This document shows positions 9,536 to 19,600 of a stretch of DNA of 23,634 bases, one piece after another. A program made the translations under genes and the position numbers. This DNA is from Gymnopilus junonius (Eukaryota; Basidiomycota; Agaricomycetes; Agaricales; Galerinaceae). The number at the start of each line of letters is the position of its first letter. Positions within the stretch are counted from its first letter, which is position 1. The stretch covers positions 1-23,634 of the forward strand of contig JADNYJ010000480.1 in NCBI GenBank assembly GCA_015501075.1. Direction: 5' to 3'. The notes under the pieces are model-generated. The model saw only the letters and a list, made by a program, of their open reading frames with translations. It did not search any database and was not told where the DNA came from.

Positions 9536-11149
9536 TCAGGACTGGTCCCAAAAATCTCGAAAATTAGAGAGAGGCCACGGAGTGCATTCCAGAACGTCTT
9601 CACTGCTCCGTCGTGGATCAATGGATTTTTCTTCGAAGTGCCCTCCAGATTGCAGTGCTTCCCATGACTCAGGATGAGCCGACGCCCATCGCTCTGCGTC
9701 GGCGCGAGAAAGTTGCAACCTGCAAGGAGTAGGAAGTAGTATTGACCGGGATTGTACTTGCTGTAGATAAGATTCATAATCCCTCTCCGACGGCTCCCCT
9801 TGTTCTGACAACGAGCACGCAAAAGTCTGCATATTCGGCCAAAACAGGGTTGTCGAATTGAGTTCAACGACTCTTGGTACTAAAAATCGGTCCCTCGACA
9901 CGCTAAGTCTGCCACCATAAACATAGAGGTGGCTCATGCCTCTTGTAGCATGAGCCAGAGGAAAATCGTCATCTGGTGTGTCAAAGACGCAATCAATGAG
10001 GGCGAGGGTTTTCAAGGACGGAAAATGAGTTATAGGTGTTTTGTTGTCGACGGCCGCCTTCATGTACTCGACGAAAGGATCAAACCAGATTTCCCGAAAG
10101 ATCAATAACTCTAAAACGGGTGCATCGACCCAAAGCCACATATTTTCTCCAACACTCTGATCTACACATAAGAAGTTCTTCAACCGCTTGGCCGATGCCT
10201 TTCGCATGGAGGATGGTGCAGCGAAGTTGCTGTCGAAGACGCCTTTGCCAATCATAAGGTTGACCAGTGAAGGGGTCGAATTCACAAGTTCGAGGAATAC
10301 TCGGAATGCTAGCTGTACGCGAAGATCTACGCGATTTTCCAGTCGAAGGGTCGTGATGTTGTCGAGAGGAGGCGTGCAACGCATGAATGAAAGCGAGTCC
10401 ATCCTGACCAGAGCCAACTTGGACGGAAAACCGCCGAATGAACGCCGAAGGTTGCCATTATTGCGTTCCGGGACGAGATGAGGAGAACTTGGCAGAATCA
10501 CCTCGAATAATTCGAGGACTGGTGTAGAAAGTTGGTGTAATACCATCAAAAGATCTTTGTTGTCCCAGTCGACTCCGAAAAGTGGTTTCGGTGGAATCAT
10601 CTCCAAAGAAAAACGACGCCAGCGAAGAGCGTGCTTTCCAGCGATCTTCATAAAATTTAACAGCATTGGTGCAAGGCCATTACACCATGCTAGCGAATAA
10701 ATCTCGAAGCGAAGGACCAGTGGCCAACTACGTGACCTTTCCAAATAAGCAAGAAAGCGACGGCGATGAGATGTTTGTTCCCTGTGGGTCTTGTCCGAAA
10801 AAGTAAGGATGATTCTAGACCACATGTCGGGAAATCCCAGGGCTAAGCGGCGCCATTCATGGCAAATATGGCTGAGTTTGATTTCCGCTAGGGATTCATT
10901 TCGCGACGCATGGAAGAAAATCAAGTGCGTGATCTCCGGCGGAAGATTCAGAACAACAGGGATTTCTGCATTGTGCATCCTGAGATATTCTAATTTTGTA
11001 GCAGCAATGCTGTTATTTAGGCTTGCAACCTTGATAGTAAGCTCTTCAATTTTCTTGAGGAGAATATTTCGCTCGTCCTCTTGTTCTTCTTGCCTTTTGA
11101 GCAGAGCAGCAAGCTTGTCATAACTGGCATTCACTCTTTCAGCCGCCAT
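9536..11149 (-). CDS. F-box-like domain protein, copy 1 (537 aa)
   Basis: Single-exon gene starting at ATG 11149. Residues about 10-57 are a heptad-rich coiled coil (KLAALLKRQEEQEDERNILL and onward). Residues about 66-112 read as an F-box-like domain: LNLPPEITHLIFFHA, then LSHICHEWRRLALGFPDMWS. The rest (about 115-537) has leucine-rich, irregular repeat-like character, with blocks such as LALVRMDSLSFMRC and FPSLKTLALIDCVFDTP, as usual in this large Agaricomycete family. By analogy with other F-box proteins it may act as a substrate adaptor of SCF ubiquitin ligases, but its target is unknown and it may not bind Skp1. It ends NFRDFWDQS. The next gene on the same strand (13416-11809) is a close paralog, and the similarity extends into both flanks. 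The uninterrupted frame suggests it is under constraint. Confidence 0.85.
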   Translation of the reverse strand: MAAERVNASYDKLAALLKRQEEQEDERNILLKKIEELTIKVASLNNSIAATKLEYLRMHNAEIPVVLNLPPEITHLIFFHASRNESLAEIKLSHICHEWRRLALGFPDMWSRIILTFSDKTHREQTSHRRRFLAYLERSRSWPLVLRFEIYSLAWCNGLAPMLLNFMKIAGKHALRWRRFSLEMIPPKPLFGVDWDNKDLLMVLHQLSTPVLELFEVILPSSPHLVPERNNGNLRRSFGGFPSKLALVRMDSLSFMRCTPPLDNITTLRLENRVDLRVQLAFRVFLELVNSTPSLVNLMIGKGVFDSNFAAPSSMRKASAKRLKNFLCVDQSVGENMWLWVDAPVLELLIFREIWFDPFVEYMKAAVDNKTPITHFPSLKTLALIDCVFDTPDDDFPLAHATRGMSHLYVYGGRLSVSRDRFLVPRVVELNSTTLFWPNMQTFACSLSEQGEPSERDYESYLQQVQSRSILLPTPCRLQLSRADAERWASAHPESWEALQSGGHFEEKSIDPRRSSEDVLECTPWPLSNFRDFWDQS

Positions 11150-11808
11150 CTAGGATGACTCCATTAGCGCGGGATAGGTGGTATATGATAGATAACTCGC
11201 CTCCTTTGCTCCTGTGAGATGAATGAAGTCGCTCGGTAATCTCAATCCTGAAAGCCTCCGATCGGGCTGCCAAGCAACAGATGAGTCCTGAGATGGCTTC
11301 AAAATAAGGTACGATAAACGCAGAAAACTGGGTTGTACAGTGCCTGAGCTTAAGCAATCACCGGTTAGATCTGAGTCTGGCATCTGAAAACCTGAAGAAG
11401 GAGTAGATTTTGAGGACATTCAAAGGCTCGGGCTGGTTGAACATCGGTAGATGCTTACCCTGGACAGGGCGAAATGATCAATAGGTACAAATTATTATGT
11501 AATCGGAATTTCGAGCCGATCTGGACTGGTCAAGGCCAAGCCAAGGCAAACCTTTTGCAATTGATTTACATCTTGATTTTACATAGCCTTGCCTCTGGAA
11601 GACTTAAACTAGACTTCCAGAATCTTGGAAAGGCAGGCCTAACTATATTTTCTGTCCAATTTCAAGCGCGAGTTCACTACCGGCTTACGACGTCCCTTAG
11701 TCACCCTTGACCTTCGTTGAGCCAGTCCTTGCCTGGCTTGCTTCGGATACCTGGCTGGTATCACGCAGAAGCAAAGGCGCGAGCAAACGTTAATACTGGA
11801 ACCTGTTC
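11150..11808. other. spacer between the two F-box-like genes
   Basis: The first ~280 bp is the promoter side of copy 1. It matches the promoter of copy 2 (about 13417-13700) in patches, for example the CTGTGAGATG, GCAGAAAACT and ACCTGAAGA motifs. Then comes a spacer repeat (11586-11696) related to 14589-14696, and the 3' flank of copy 2 from about 11755. No gene was seen. Confidence 0.5.
11586..11696. repeat. duplicated spacer segment, copy A
   Basis: This aligns without long gaps to 14589-14696: shared blocks include CTCTGGAAGA, AATCTTGG/TATCTTGG, GGCCTAAC and TTCAAGCGCGA. The two copies sit at the same relative place, upstream of each F-box-like gene, so the segment was most likely copied as part of the tandem duplication. 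A dispersed repeat inserted twice is less likely. Confidence 0.6.
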
Positions 11809-13416
11809 TCAGGGTTGGTTCCAAAAATCTCGAAAGTTAGGGAGTGGCCAGGGCGCGCATTCCAGAACGTCTTCGCTCCTTCGTCGGGGATCAACAGGTT
11901 TTTCTTCGAAGTGCCCTCCAGATCGTAGTGCTTCCCACGACTGAGGATGAGCCGACGCCCATCGCTCTGCATCGCCGCGAGATAGTTGTAATCTGCAGGG
12001 TGTGTGAAGCTGTATTGACCGAGATTGTACCTGCTGAAGATAAGATTCATAATCCCTCTCTGACGGCCCCCCTTGATCTGTTAGCGAGCACGCAACAATC
12101 TGCAAATTTGGCCAGAACATTGTACTCGGATTGAGTTTTGCAAGCCGTGGTACCAAAAATCGGTCCCTCGACACGCTGAGTGAGCCACCATATATATAAA
12201 GGTGGGCTACGCCATTTGTTGCGTGAGCCAGAGGAAAGTCATCAATTGGTGTGTCAAAGATACAGTCGATGAGAGCAAGGGTCTTCAGGGATGGAAAATG
12301 GACTATAGGTGTTTTGTTATCGACGCCCGTCTTCTTGTACTCGACAAAAGGATCAAACCAGATTTCCCGAAAGATCAATAGATCTAGAACGGGTGCATCG
12401 ACCCAAAGCCACATACTTTCTCCAACACTCTGATCTGCACATAAGAAGTTTCTCAACCACATGGCCGATGCTTTTCGCATGGAAGATGGTGCAGTGAAAT
12501 TACTGTCGAAGACGCCTTTGCCAATCATAAGATTGACCAGTGAAGGAGTCGAATTTAAAATATCGAGGAATACTCGGAATGCTATGCGTGCTCGAAGTTT
12601 AACGCAATTTTCGAGGCGAAGTGTTGTGATGTTGTCGAGAGGAGGCATGCAACGCATGAATGAAAGTGAGTCCATTCTGACCAGAGCCAACCTCGGCGAA
12701 AGCCCGCTAAATGTGCGCAGAAGGTTCCCATTATAGCGTTCCGGAACGAGATGAGGAGAACTTGGCAAGATCACTTCGAATAATTCGAGGATCGGTGCTG
12801 AGAGTTGGTCAAACGCTGTCAAAAAATCTCTGTTGTCCCAGTCGGTTCCAAATGGGGGTTTCGGTGGAATCATCTCCAAAGAAAAACGACGCCAGCGGAA
12901 AGAGTGTTTTCCAGTGATCTTCAAAAAATCTATTAGCATTGGCGTCAGGCCATTGCACCACGCCAGTGGGTAAATTTCAAAGCGAATGTCCAGCGGCCAA
13001 TTACGAGACCTTTCCAGGTATGCAAGAAGGCGATTGCGGTGTGACGCTTGTTCCATGTGAGTCCTGTCCGAAAAGGTGAGTATGATTCTGGACCATACAT
13101 CAGGAAATGCGAGAACCAAGTGACGCCATTCGCGGCAGACATGGCTGAGCTTGATTTCTGTTAAGGGCTCGTTTCGCGAGGAATGGATGAAAACCAATTG
13201 GGTTATCTCTGCTGGAAGATTGAGGACCGAAGGGATTTCTTCATTGTACATCCTGAGGTACTCCAATTTCGCAGTAGCGATGCTGACATCAAGGCTTTCT
13301 ACCTTTATGGTAAGCTCTGCGATCTTCCCCACGAGAATTTTTCGCTCATTCTCTTCTTCTTTTTGCTTTTTGAGCAGTGCAGCGAGCTTTTCACGAGTAT
13401 GCGCTTTTGCAGCCAT
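11809..13416 (-). CDS. F-box-like domain protein, copy 2 (535 aa)
   Basis: Single exon, ATG at 13416, same architecture as copy 1: coiled coil about residues 8-55 (KLAALLKKQKEEENERKIL and onward); F-box-like about 63-110 (LNLPAEITQLVF, then LSHVCREWRHLVLAFPDVWS); leucine-rich remainder with LALVRMDSLSFMRCMPP and FPSLKTLALIDCIFDTP; end NFRDFWNQP. The proteins align over their whole length with most positions identical and a two-residue length difference, all of it near the N-terminus. The differences are scattered substitutions with the frame kept, so both copies seem to have been maintained after duplication. A role as ubiquitin-ligase adaptor is inferred from the family only; no target can be read from the sequence. 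Its spacer upstream of the promoter was later hit by the insertion at 13759-14501. Confidence 0.85.
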   Translation of the reverse strand: MAAKAHTREKLAALLKKQKEEENERKILVGKIAELTIKVESLDVSIATAKLEYLRMYNEEIPSVLNLPAEITQLVFIHSSRNEPLTEIKLSHVCREWRHLVLAFPDVWSRIILTFSDRTHMEQASHRNRLLAYLERSRNWPLDIRFEIYPLAWCNGLTPMLIDFLKITGKHSFRWRRFSLEMIPPKPPFGTDWDNRDFLTAFDQLSAPILELFEVILPSSPHLVPERYNGNLLRTFSGLSPRLALVRMDSLSFMRCMPPLDNITTLRLENCVKLRARIAFRVFLDILNSTPSLVNLMIGKGVFDSNFTAPSSMRKASAMWLRNFLCADQSVGESMWLWVDAPVLDLLIFREIWFDPFVEYKKTGVDNKTPIVHFPSLKTLALIDCIFDTPIDDFPLAHATNGVAHLYIYGGSLSVSRDRFLVPRLAKLNPSTMFWPNLQIVACSLTDQGGPSERDYESYLQQVQSRSIQLHTPCRLQLSRGDAERWASAHPQSWEALRSGGHFEEKPVDPRRRSEDVLECAPWPLPNFRDFWNQP

Positions 13417-13758
13417 CTAGAACCCTTGATTAGTGCGTGTCGATATGTGTGATATCGGCAATCCACCTTTTATAGACCTCCTTCCTTCCTGTGAGATGGA
13501 TAAAGTAACGTTGATAATTTTCGTTCCTGGAAGCCGATTAATGCGCACGAGATTGCAGAAAACTCGGTTATACAGTACAGGGACGTAAGCCGTCAAGTTT
13601 TTAAAGCATCACAAATTCAGTTGAAGTATGGCATAGAATTGGAACCTGAAGAGGTTGTAGATATAAAAGCTTAGATTAGTTGAACGTTGGTAGAAAGGAA
13701 AATCAATTGAATTTCCGATGACAGGGAATGCAAGGGAAATGGTCAACAAAGACAAACT
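13417..13758. other. promoter side of F-box-like copy 2
   Basis: Non-coding. It resembles 11150-11510 upstream of copy 1 in patches, including a GACAGGG...GAAATG(A/G)TCAA...ACAAA stretch just before the insertion point. It has a TATA-like TTATAGA on the plus strand near 13470. No gene was seen. Confidence 0.5.
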
Positions 13759-14501
13759 CTACTGTATCCGGCCCGGTAACGGGTCACATATAGAAACGGG
13801 TCAAATGCATATTGCTCGACCAATTCTCAATCTTTTTGCAAGCGGTCTGCTGCAACTTATAGGGTCAAATCACCAGAATATGGATCAATGTTTAAAGTTC
13901 GCAAAAATTTGAGGTATTAAGTTGTAAATTTCTTAATACTGTGACACTTGGCAAAAATCTGACCTGCAATGAGCACTTGATGCCACTCTACTGAAAGATA
14001 CAATGAACGTTGACAGGCATAAAACCGCCTGAAACTTGATATAGTATACAGGAGTCCTTCAAAAAATTTTGAGGCACAGAAGAGGGTCCTGTGTAGTGCA
14101 AATTCTGCAACTATCTGTGGATCACATGCCAAAGCCCTAAATCTGATGAAATTTGTTACCAAGATTGCCTACTCAGAAGAGATCTCCAAAACCTGAAATT
14201 TATAAGGTACATTTATATTGATGTAAATAGTCTCCTGTGATTTTTTCAGATTTTTAGCGCAAATACTGAGCGAGAAAAAGAGGTCTGACCCGTTACCGGG
14301 GATCTGACCAATTTGGACTCTCCATCAGAAAATGTTCACTGCTTGCAATAGTTTACTCATAGAGCTCCAAAAATTAGATATTCACATAACTCGCATTCTA
14401 GGTCACCGAATGGTACAGGTTTGCCCGTATTTCGTTGAGATACTGGCTAGCAATGGGTGTAAAAGTGCTAGACTGACCCATTACCGGGCCGGATATAGTA
14501 G
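13759..14501. mobile_element. ~743-bp terminal-inverted-repeat element without transposase
   Basis: The left end (13759-13786) and right end (14474-14501) are inverted copies over 28 bp with two mismatches. The shared core reads TATCCGGCCCGGTAA in the left orientation. Partial copies lie inside: TGACCCGTTACCGGG at 14286-14300, and a second ACGGGTCA at 13796-13803. No open frame longer than about 80 codons was seen and nothing resembles a transposase, so it would be non-autonomous. The flanks can be lined up with the paralogous spacer of copy 1 (about 11470-11510), which lacks the element: ...ACAAA before it and TACGTAATC versus TATGTAATC after it. I could not fix the target duplication; it is short or eroded. 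Confidence 0.6.
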
Positions 14502-14588
14502 TACGTAATCTTAGTTTGCCCAGGTCTGGGCCTCCTCCGAACCTTGACAAGTTGACACTGTATATTCGCAGAAATTGGCCATCTCTTT

Positions 14589-14696
14589 GCCCTTGTCTCT
14601 GGAAGATCTGAGCTATACTTTTATATCTTGGGAAGGCCGGCCTAACCATATCTTTGGAGTATTCAAGCGCGACCTCGCTACCAGCCTACGTTCCAT
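14589..14696. repeat. duplicated spacer segment, copy B
   Basis: This is the counterpart of 11586-11696. It lies just outside the 743-bp insertion and upstream of the copy 2 promoter, where copy A lies relative to copy 1. It marks the probable right end of the second duplication unit. No third F-box gene follows; the Kre9-like gene begins about 220 bp later. Confidence 0.6.
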
Positions 14697-14915
14697 CTCG
14701 GAGTTCCTCTTTACTTCTGTTCAGCTGGTCTTCGCCTCAAACCACGCTCTAGACGGGCTGCAAGCTCTTTCACAAGCTTGGGGCTGCTGACTTGTGTGTT
14801 TTATTAGTCGCTTCTCTGAAGGCGTGTTTGAGGGTGATACACGCCTTCTCCGTATCTTTGTCACGCCTTCTCTTGACCTTGCGCATCAACTACAAACTTA
14901 TCCAGTTGCTCAACG

Positions 14916-15804
14916 TTGATGTTTGCATTCACTTTGCATATTCTTGCGCTGTATACAATCTCATTGCTCCTACCATCTTTGGCGGCCATATTTCCGACCA
15001 AGCCCATCTCGACCACAGTCTACAACGCTGGTGCACCTGCGCAGATTTCTTGGACTGAAGATGGACGGAGACCGCTGTTAAATGCGACTTATGGGCTTAG
15101 GATTGATCTATATGCTGGCAATAGTGTAAGTGTTATAGAAGTCATTCAGCGTTATCTTCATTCTGGCGTGGACGCCGATGCTTTCAACTTAAATTTATCG
15201 TCTCTTCCATGGCTCAGTCTTCCTGGCGACGCTCGCTGACTTCCATTCTTGATTAACTTCCTGACCGCAGACGTACTTAGCGACACTGGCGCGGGATTTG
15301 TCTGCTCTTTCTCTGAACACGACTGTATACATTCCGACCAACATTCCCAAGAACTATCATACCTAGCAAGTTTTTTTCTGCCCCTTCCATTCTTTTCATA
15401 ACTCACACACAAGTCAAAGTATCCTCCGGTTCATAACCTCGGAACCTGCTATGACGATCTACACTTCCGATTTCGCCATCAATCCGTCGCCTTTCACCGC
15501 TCATCCCAAGCCTTCCTCATCTCGCTCATCCACGAGTTCTAGGTCACTTACCGGATCCCCTTCACTCTCTGCCGAGTTAGGCGCGACGACCACGATAACA
15601 AGCACCGTCATCTCTCGGGTTTTACCAACTTCAAGTCCCCAGGGATCGAATTCCAGAAGCCTGAGGGGGTTGCTCAGCCTTGAACAACACAGGAGGGGAA
15701 GACCTTTGAGCGAAAGGAGGAATTATATAGATATGGAAAAAGTGAAGTTTCGTTTGGTATTTATCGTTTGGCCGACTCTGGTCGGACTATCAATGGCGTG
15801 GTAG
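14916..15804 (+). CDS. Kre9/KNH-like N-terminal domain, Ser/Thr-rich, probably GPI-anchored cell-wall protein
   Basis: Model: exons 14916-15125, 15271-15365 and 15414-15804; 231 aa. Intron 1 is GTAAGT...CGCAG (145 bp). Intron 2 starts GCAAGT and ends CACAAG (48 bp), that is GC-AG; without it the frame stops at TAG (15364-15366). Residues 1 to about 23 are a signal peptide (FTLHILALYTISLLLPSLAA). The Kre9/KNH-type domain follows: TTVYNAGAPAQISWTEDG, YGLRIDLYAGN|S, TYLATLARDL, and across the GC-AG junction ILRF, MTIYTSDFAIN. Then comes a Ser/Thr-rich stretch (about 126-190). The C-terminus is hydrophobic (KVKFRLVFIVWPTLVGLSMAW), suited to a GPI signal or a membrane anchor. In yeast, Kre9/Knh1 are needed for beta-1,6-glucan assembly; basidiomycete members are mostly uncharacterised. 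The start is the first ATG that gives a signal peptide. Confidence 0.8.
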
Positions 15805-16100
15805 AAGATACTTCCTGGCAGAGCATCATCGACTCCGAATATATTCTCCTTTGATGGTCTTGAGGATTGAAAATCAGTTTTGTTATGGCCCTTTGGAAGT
15901 CAGCGGACGAGCATTGCATCCACTTGCTTTCGGAATGCTGCCTTCCTCAGGAGGTATCACGCTTGACCAGTCTATCATAGAGACCCAGATAGTCCTGAAA
16001 CAGATTCAAAGGACACTGATCGACGTCGCCTAATTTGAGCTCCTTCATCAGCGACCGATCCCACTTGATGTGAATCCTTCGGCAGAAAAGTTCGAGTCAG
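15805..16100. other. intergenic region with an unexplained open stretch
   Basis: The segment 15851-16033 is open on the plus strand and has protein-like composition (VSGRALHPLAFGMLPSSGG and onward), but it has no ATG at its beginning and matches nothing I recognise. It could be a relic exon or chance. Nothing else was seen. Confidence 0.3.
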
Positions 16101-16424
16101 TTAAAAATGATCAAACCGCAACAGCGCTCTCTTATATTTAAGCTGTACATGGAGAGATGAGCCGAGTCCGCCAATTGCGTAGTTGACAAGGAGAGCGCCG
16201 TATGTATAATGTCGATCATGATGCATCCAGATACCTGATTGTTGCCCAAATGTTGTACGGTTAGGGGTCCAACATTCAGCATAGAGTGAACTGCGTTGGC
16301 TCCGCGATGAAGTACTTATCGTGCCTTTGCATTCCCCTGCTCCGTTAGAAGCGACGTCCATGTGTTTTCCATAAAGTTGTCCTAGAACCGGACAATATAT
16401 ATATGACGGCAGCGCCATTGTCAA
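16101..16424 (-). other. unassigned 107-codon open frame, possible gene relic
   Basis: An ATG-initiated frame with protein-like blocks (LYAECWTPN; HHDRHYTYGALLVNYAIGGLG) and aromatic-rich composition. I do not recognise a family, there is no signal peptide, and no continuing exon is evident upstream within 16425-16628. A fragment of a former gene, one exon of a larger gene, or a chance frame all remain possible. Confidence 0.25.
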
Positions 16425-16628
16425 AAGAAGTGATAGGCAGTCACGGATCTATCAATAATTGCCAGCGTGTACGCTGTCGTCGACGACGTTGAGCAAAGGT
16501 TCCAAGCTTTCCCTTTTCTTGTTCACCTAGCTCGACGGAGCAGCCTCCGAAATTAGGCTGTGTACATTGTCGTCATCTCCGAAAGCTCGGACAAACAGCC
16601 ACACTGCGCACCTTCTACTCTGACCACA

Positions 16629-19600
16629 ATGTTCAAGACAGCGGCGACAAGAATCGCCCACAATTCCACCATCCAGCCCTGGGGGGTAATCAGGATTTGA
16701 GGCCCTTGCAGGACCTCATTACCGCTGAGAAGGCGGTGCTAATATCGTGTGTATTGTTCTGTATCTGTGGAGTTATGAATGCTGACATTTTGCAAGGTTA
16801 CAAAAGCTCAGCGTTGACTATTCCAAAGCCTCAGAGGCCTTGAGGACATGGGGCTTAATGAAGGAGATGATCTCGGCGTGAGTTCACCTTCGTGTTACTC
16901 GATTCAGCCTTTATTGATGAACAATTCCAAAAGGACATTCTCAGCGCGTCGACCACTATTCTCAACCACTACGCTTCTGCCTTGTCTCAATATGCGTCTC
17001 ACGGACACGCTGTGCGTGATCATCTAAAGGCTATTCGTACAGAGAGGAATCTCTGGAGGACCTGAAACGCCGTAGGCGAACAGTTCATCGAAAGGCTGAA
17101 GATGCCGAGAAGAAACTTAGCAAGATGAACCCAGAGCATAAGAATCTTCAGATGCAAACTGAGACTCTGAACCGTCTCAGAGATGAGATCCGGACTATGG
17201 ATTCGGATATCATGCTAGAAGAGGCTGCGCTGGGCGACTTCAAGCGAACGGCGACCAGAATGTTCATGGGCCTCAAGTTTGGTGGTTTACAGGAATGTTG
17301 CGAAAAGGGAAAGGTATTCTCAACCTTTACTCTATATTCATCATTTACTAATGACTTTTAGATTGTCGCAGAATACGGAAAGGTGATAATATCTGTAAGT
17401 TGTGTGCAACTGTGATGTGTTTACTTTTACTCATGAACGTTGTACAGGAAATTTCGGAGGAGCTCACGCAACCCGGCCTCCCGCGTGTACTATATTATGG
17501 GCAGAGCAGGACAGAACACTTCGTAGCTGAGACTCACCGAGCCATCGACGACATCGCCCTTCAAACTGTTCCATCAGTAGGATTCCGCGATCGCCGTCAC
17601 TATGATGGTACTCTGCCAGATGTGCACGATCAGACACCACTCCCATCCATTCCTCAAGAGATGCCACCGCCGGAACCTCAGTCGGCCTTCCAGTTCTCAG
17701 CTCCAGCTGAGAGCCAGAGTACCTTGGGTCCAGTATCCAATCTAAGTTCTGGTCCGTGGTCATCCAATGATTATAAACCTCAACCAGTGCTGCCACCGGT
17801 CAACACTGATTATCTTTCCACTGGAAAGCCTTATGATGACAAGGGCTCAGGTGTCACTGTGAACACTGGAGGTAGTTCGTTCTTGAATCAGCCTTTCTCT
17901 CCTCAACTGCCTCAAGCACCTCAACTGTCGAGTCCTAGCTTCTCTCAAGGTCAAAACGGACCGCCTCAAATTCCAGGATTGACATTACAGACTGTAGACG
18001 ACTTTGGACTCAACATCAATTCCCGTTCGGATGGACCAATCGATACATCTAACACCTCCGGTGGAAGGTTTGCCACTTTTCCTGTCAAGACGCGTGCACC
18101 AGGTTCGTCTGGGGATATAGCTTGTCAGATTCGCCGCCACGACATGAACAAGAGCCGTCCTTCTCTGCTTCTATCGCTGAGGCATTGGACGATAGGATTC
18201 GCAGGAGACAGGTGGTGCTACCGAGGGCACTGACAGACATCGGATGACGCCTTGGGGCAGGAATGGGCACGCTCAACCTCTTCCGCCACCGCCTGGAGCT
18301 GCGTTGCCGGCGGATATGTCAAATGGGTGGTCCGGTTCAAATACTACTAGGGATGAGGCGCTCCAGGTACCGTCGAGTCATGGAAGGGGGGCCCAGAGGT
18401 TGTCGAGTAACGATGACGCGCTGCTTGCCTATATGACTATGGGAAGTGTGGATGAAGAAGAGGAACAGAACCATGAAGGACCGACTACGGACGGGCCTGG
18501 ACCTGGTGGATCTCAGATCGTCCCACAATCTCAAGCTCAAGCTCAGCCTCAGCCTCTCTCTCGGTCTCTCAATCTCAATCTCAACCTGACTTTATGGCAC
18601 CTCCTTCCCAAGAAGATGAGCAACATAGGATTAGCCGGCATGTTCGCTTTGGGGAGGTCGAGGACGTGGATGAGGAGATGGAAAAGAGGGAGTCGTTGGA
18701 GAAGGAAAGGCAAGGACAGGAACCTGTGGGTGGTGATAGGAGTCGACTCGTGGAGTCTCCGCAACCGGACAAGGTAGCTGAGAGTGAGCCGGAACAAGGT
18801 ATATATTGTTAATGTTTAACTCGGAATTTTGAGCTTACCTGCCTTCTATTATAGGACCTGTTGAACCAAGTAAAGTTCCAGAAGGGATTTCGCCGGCTAG
18901 CATTGGCTCTAGCAACAACGACAGACAACGCCGTGTCCCAGCTCCTTCATTTATCCCGGAGGATGAGAGGGCTCTCAATGCCGCTGCTGCTCGTGAAGTG
19001 ACTAAGGAACTGGAGGCCCTCAAAATCAACCCTCCTTTGAGCCCAGTAGAAGTTGGCCAAGGACGGCGCGAGCGGAACGAGCAACCTCTATCACCTGTTG
19101 AACGCGGTCGGATGCCATTTACCACTACCATCGGTGGTGCTACTGGGTACAATGATCAACCAAGAAGTGGGCGGGATTTGTCACCTCTTCCACCCCCTTC
19201 GATGCCGTTTGCCAATCGTTCAGTGTCGCCTCACCCTTATGCTGAGCTTAATCCCAATCCAGCGACTTCCTCTCCATATGGACCACCCTATAGCAGTAAC
19301 AACTCTCCAAGCCCGTCTTACCAGCAAGGACCTTATTCAAACCAAAGCCCATATGGGTCGCCAGCTCAGGGATACACCCAGCCTTCATACGACCCCAGAA
19401 CCAAGGTCCAATCCCCACATCTTCCTCTTCCTCCCTTCCTCCGAGGTTCCAAGCCCTCCAGCAACAACAATCCTTAGAGAACCCTATACCGCCTCGGTTT
19501 CAGGCAGCTGCAAGATCCCAGAGCCCAGGATCACCCATTCACAGCTCGCTTCCACCTCGGTTTCAGACCGGTGATTCCCCAAGGTTCCGGCGCCGGCATT

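Noticed and set aside
10036..11123. Several plus-strand frames inside F-box-like copy 1 and the matching ones in copy 2
   Set aside because: They are antisense frames of the two F-box-like genes; their similarity to each other is explained by the duplication of the minus-strand genes.
14792..15058. Alternative plus-strand frame overlapping the start of the Kre9-like gene
   Set aside because: Out of frame with the signal peptide and the Kre9/KNH domain blocks; a shadow of exon 1.
18540..18580. SQ/LN repeat tract read as possible microsatellite expansion
   Set aside because: It is a short imperfect CTCAAG/CTCAAT tract within the disordered tail of the PIL1-type gene; low-complexity coding sequence and one frame shift explain it.
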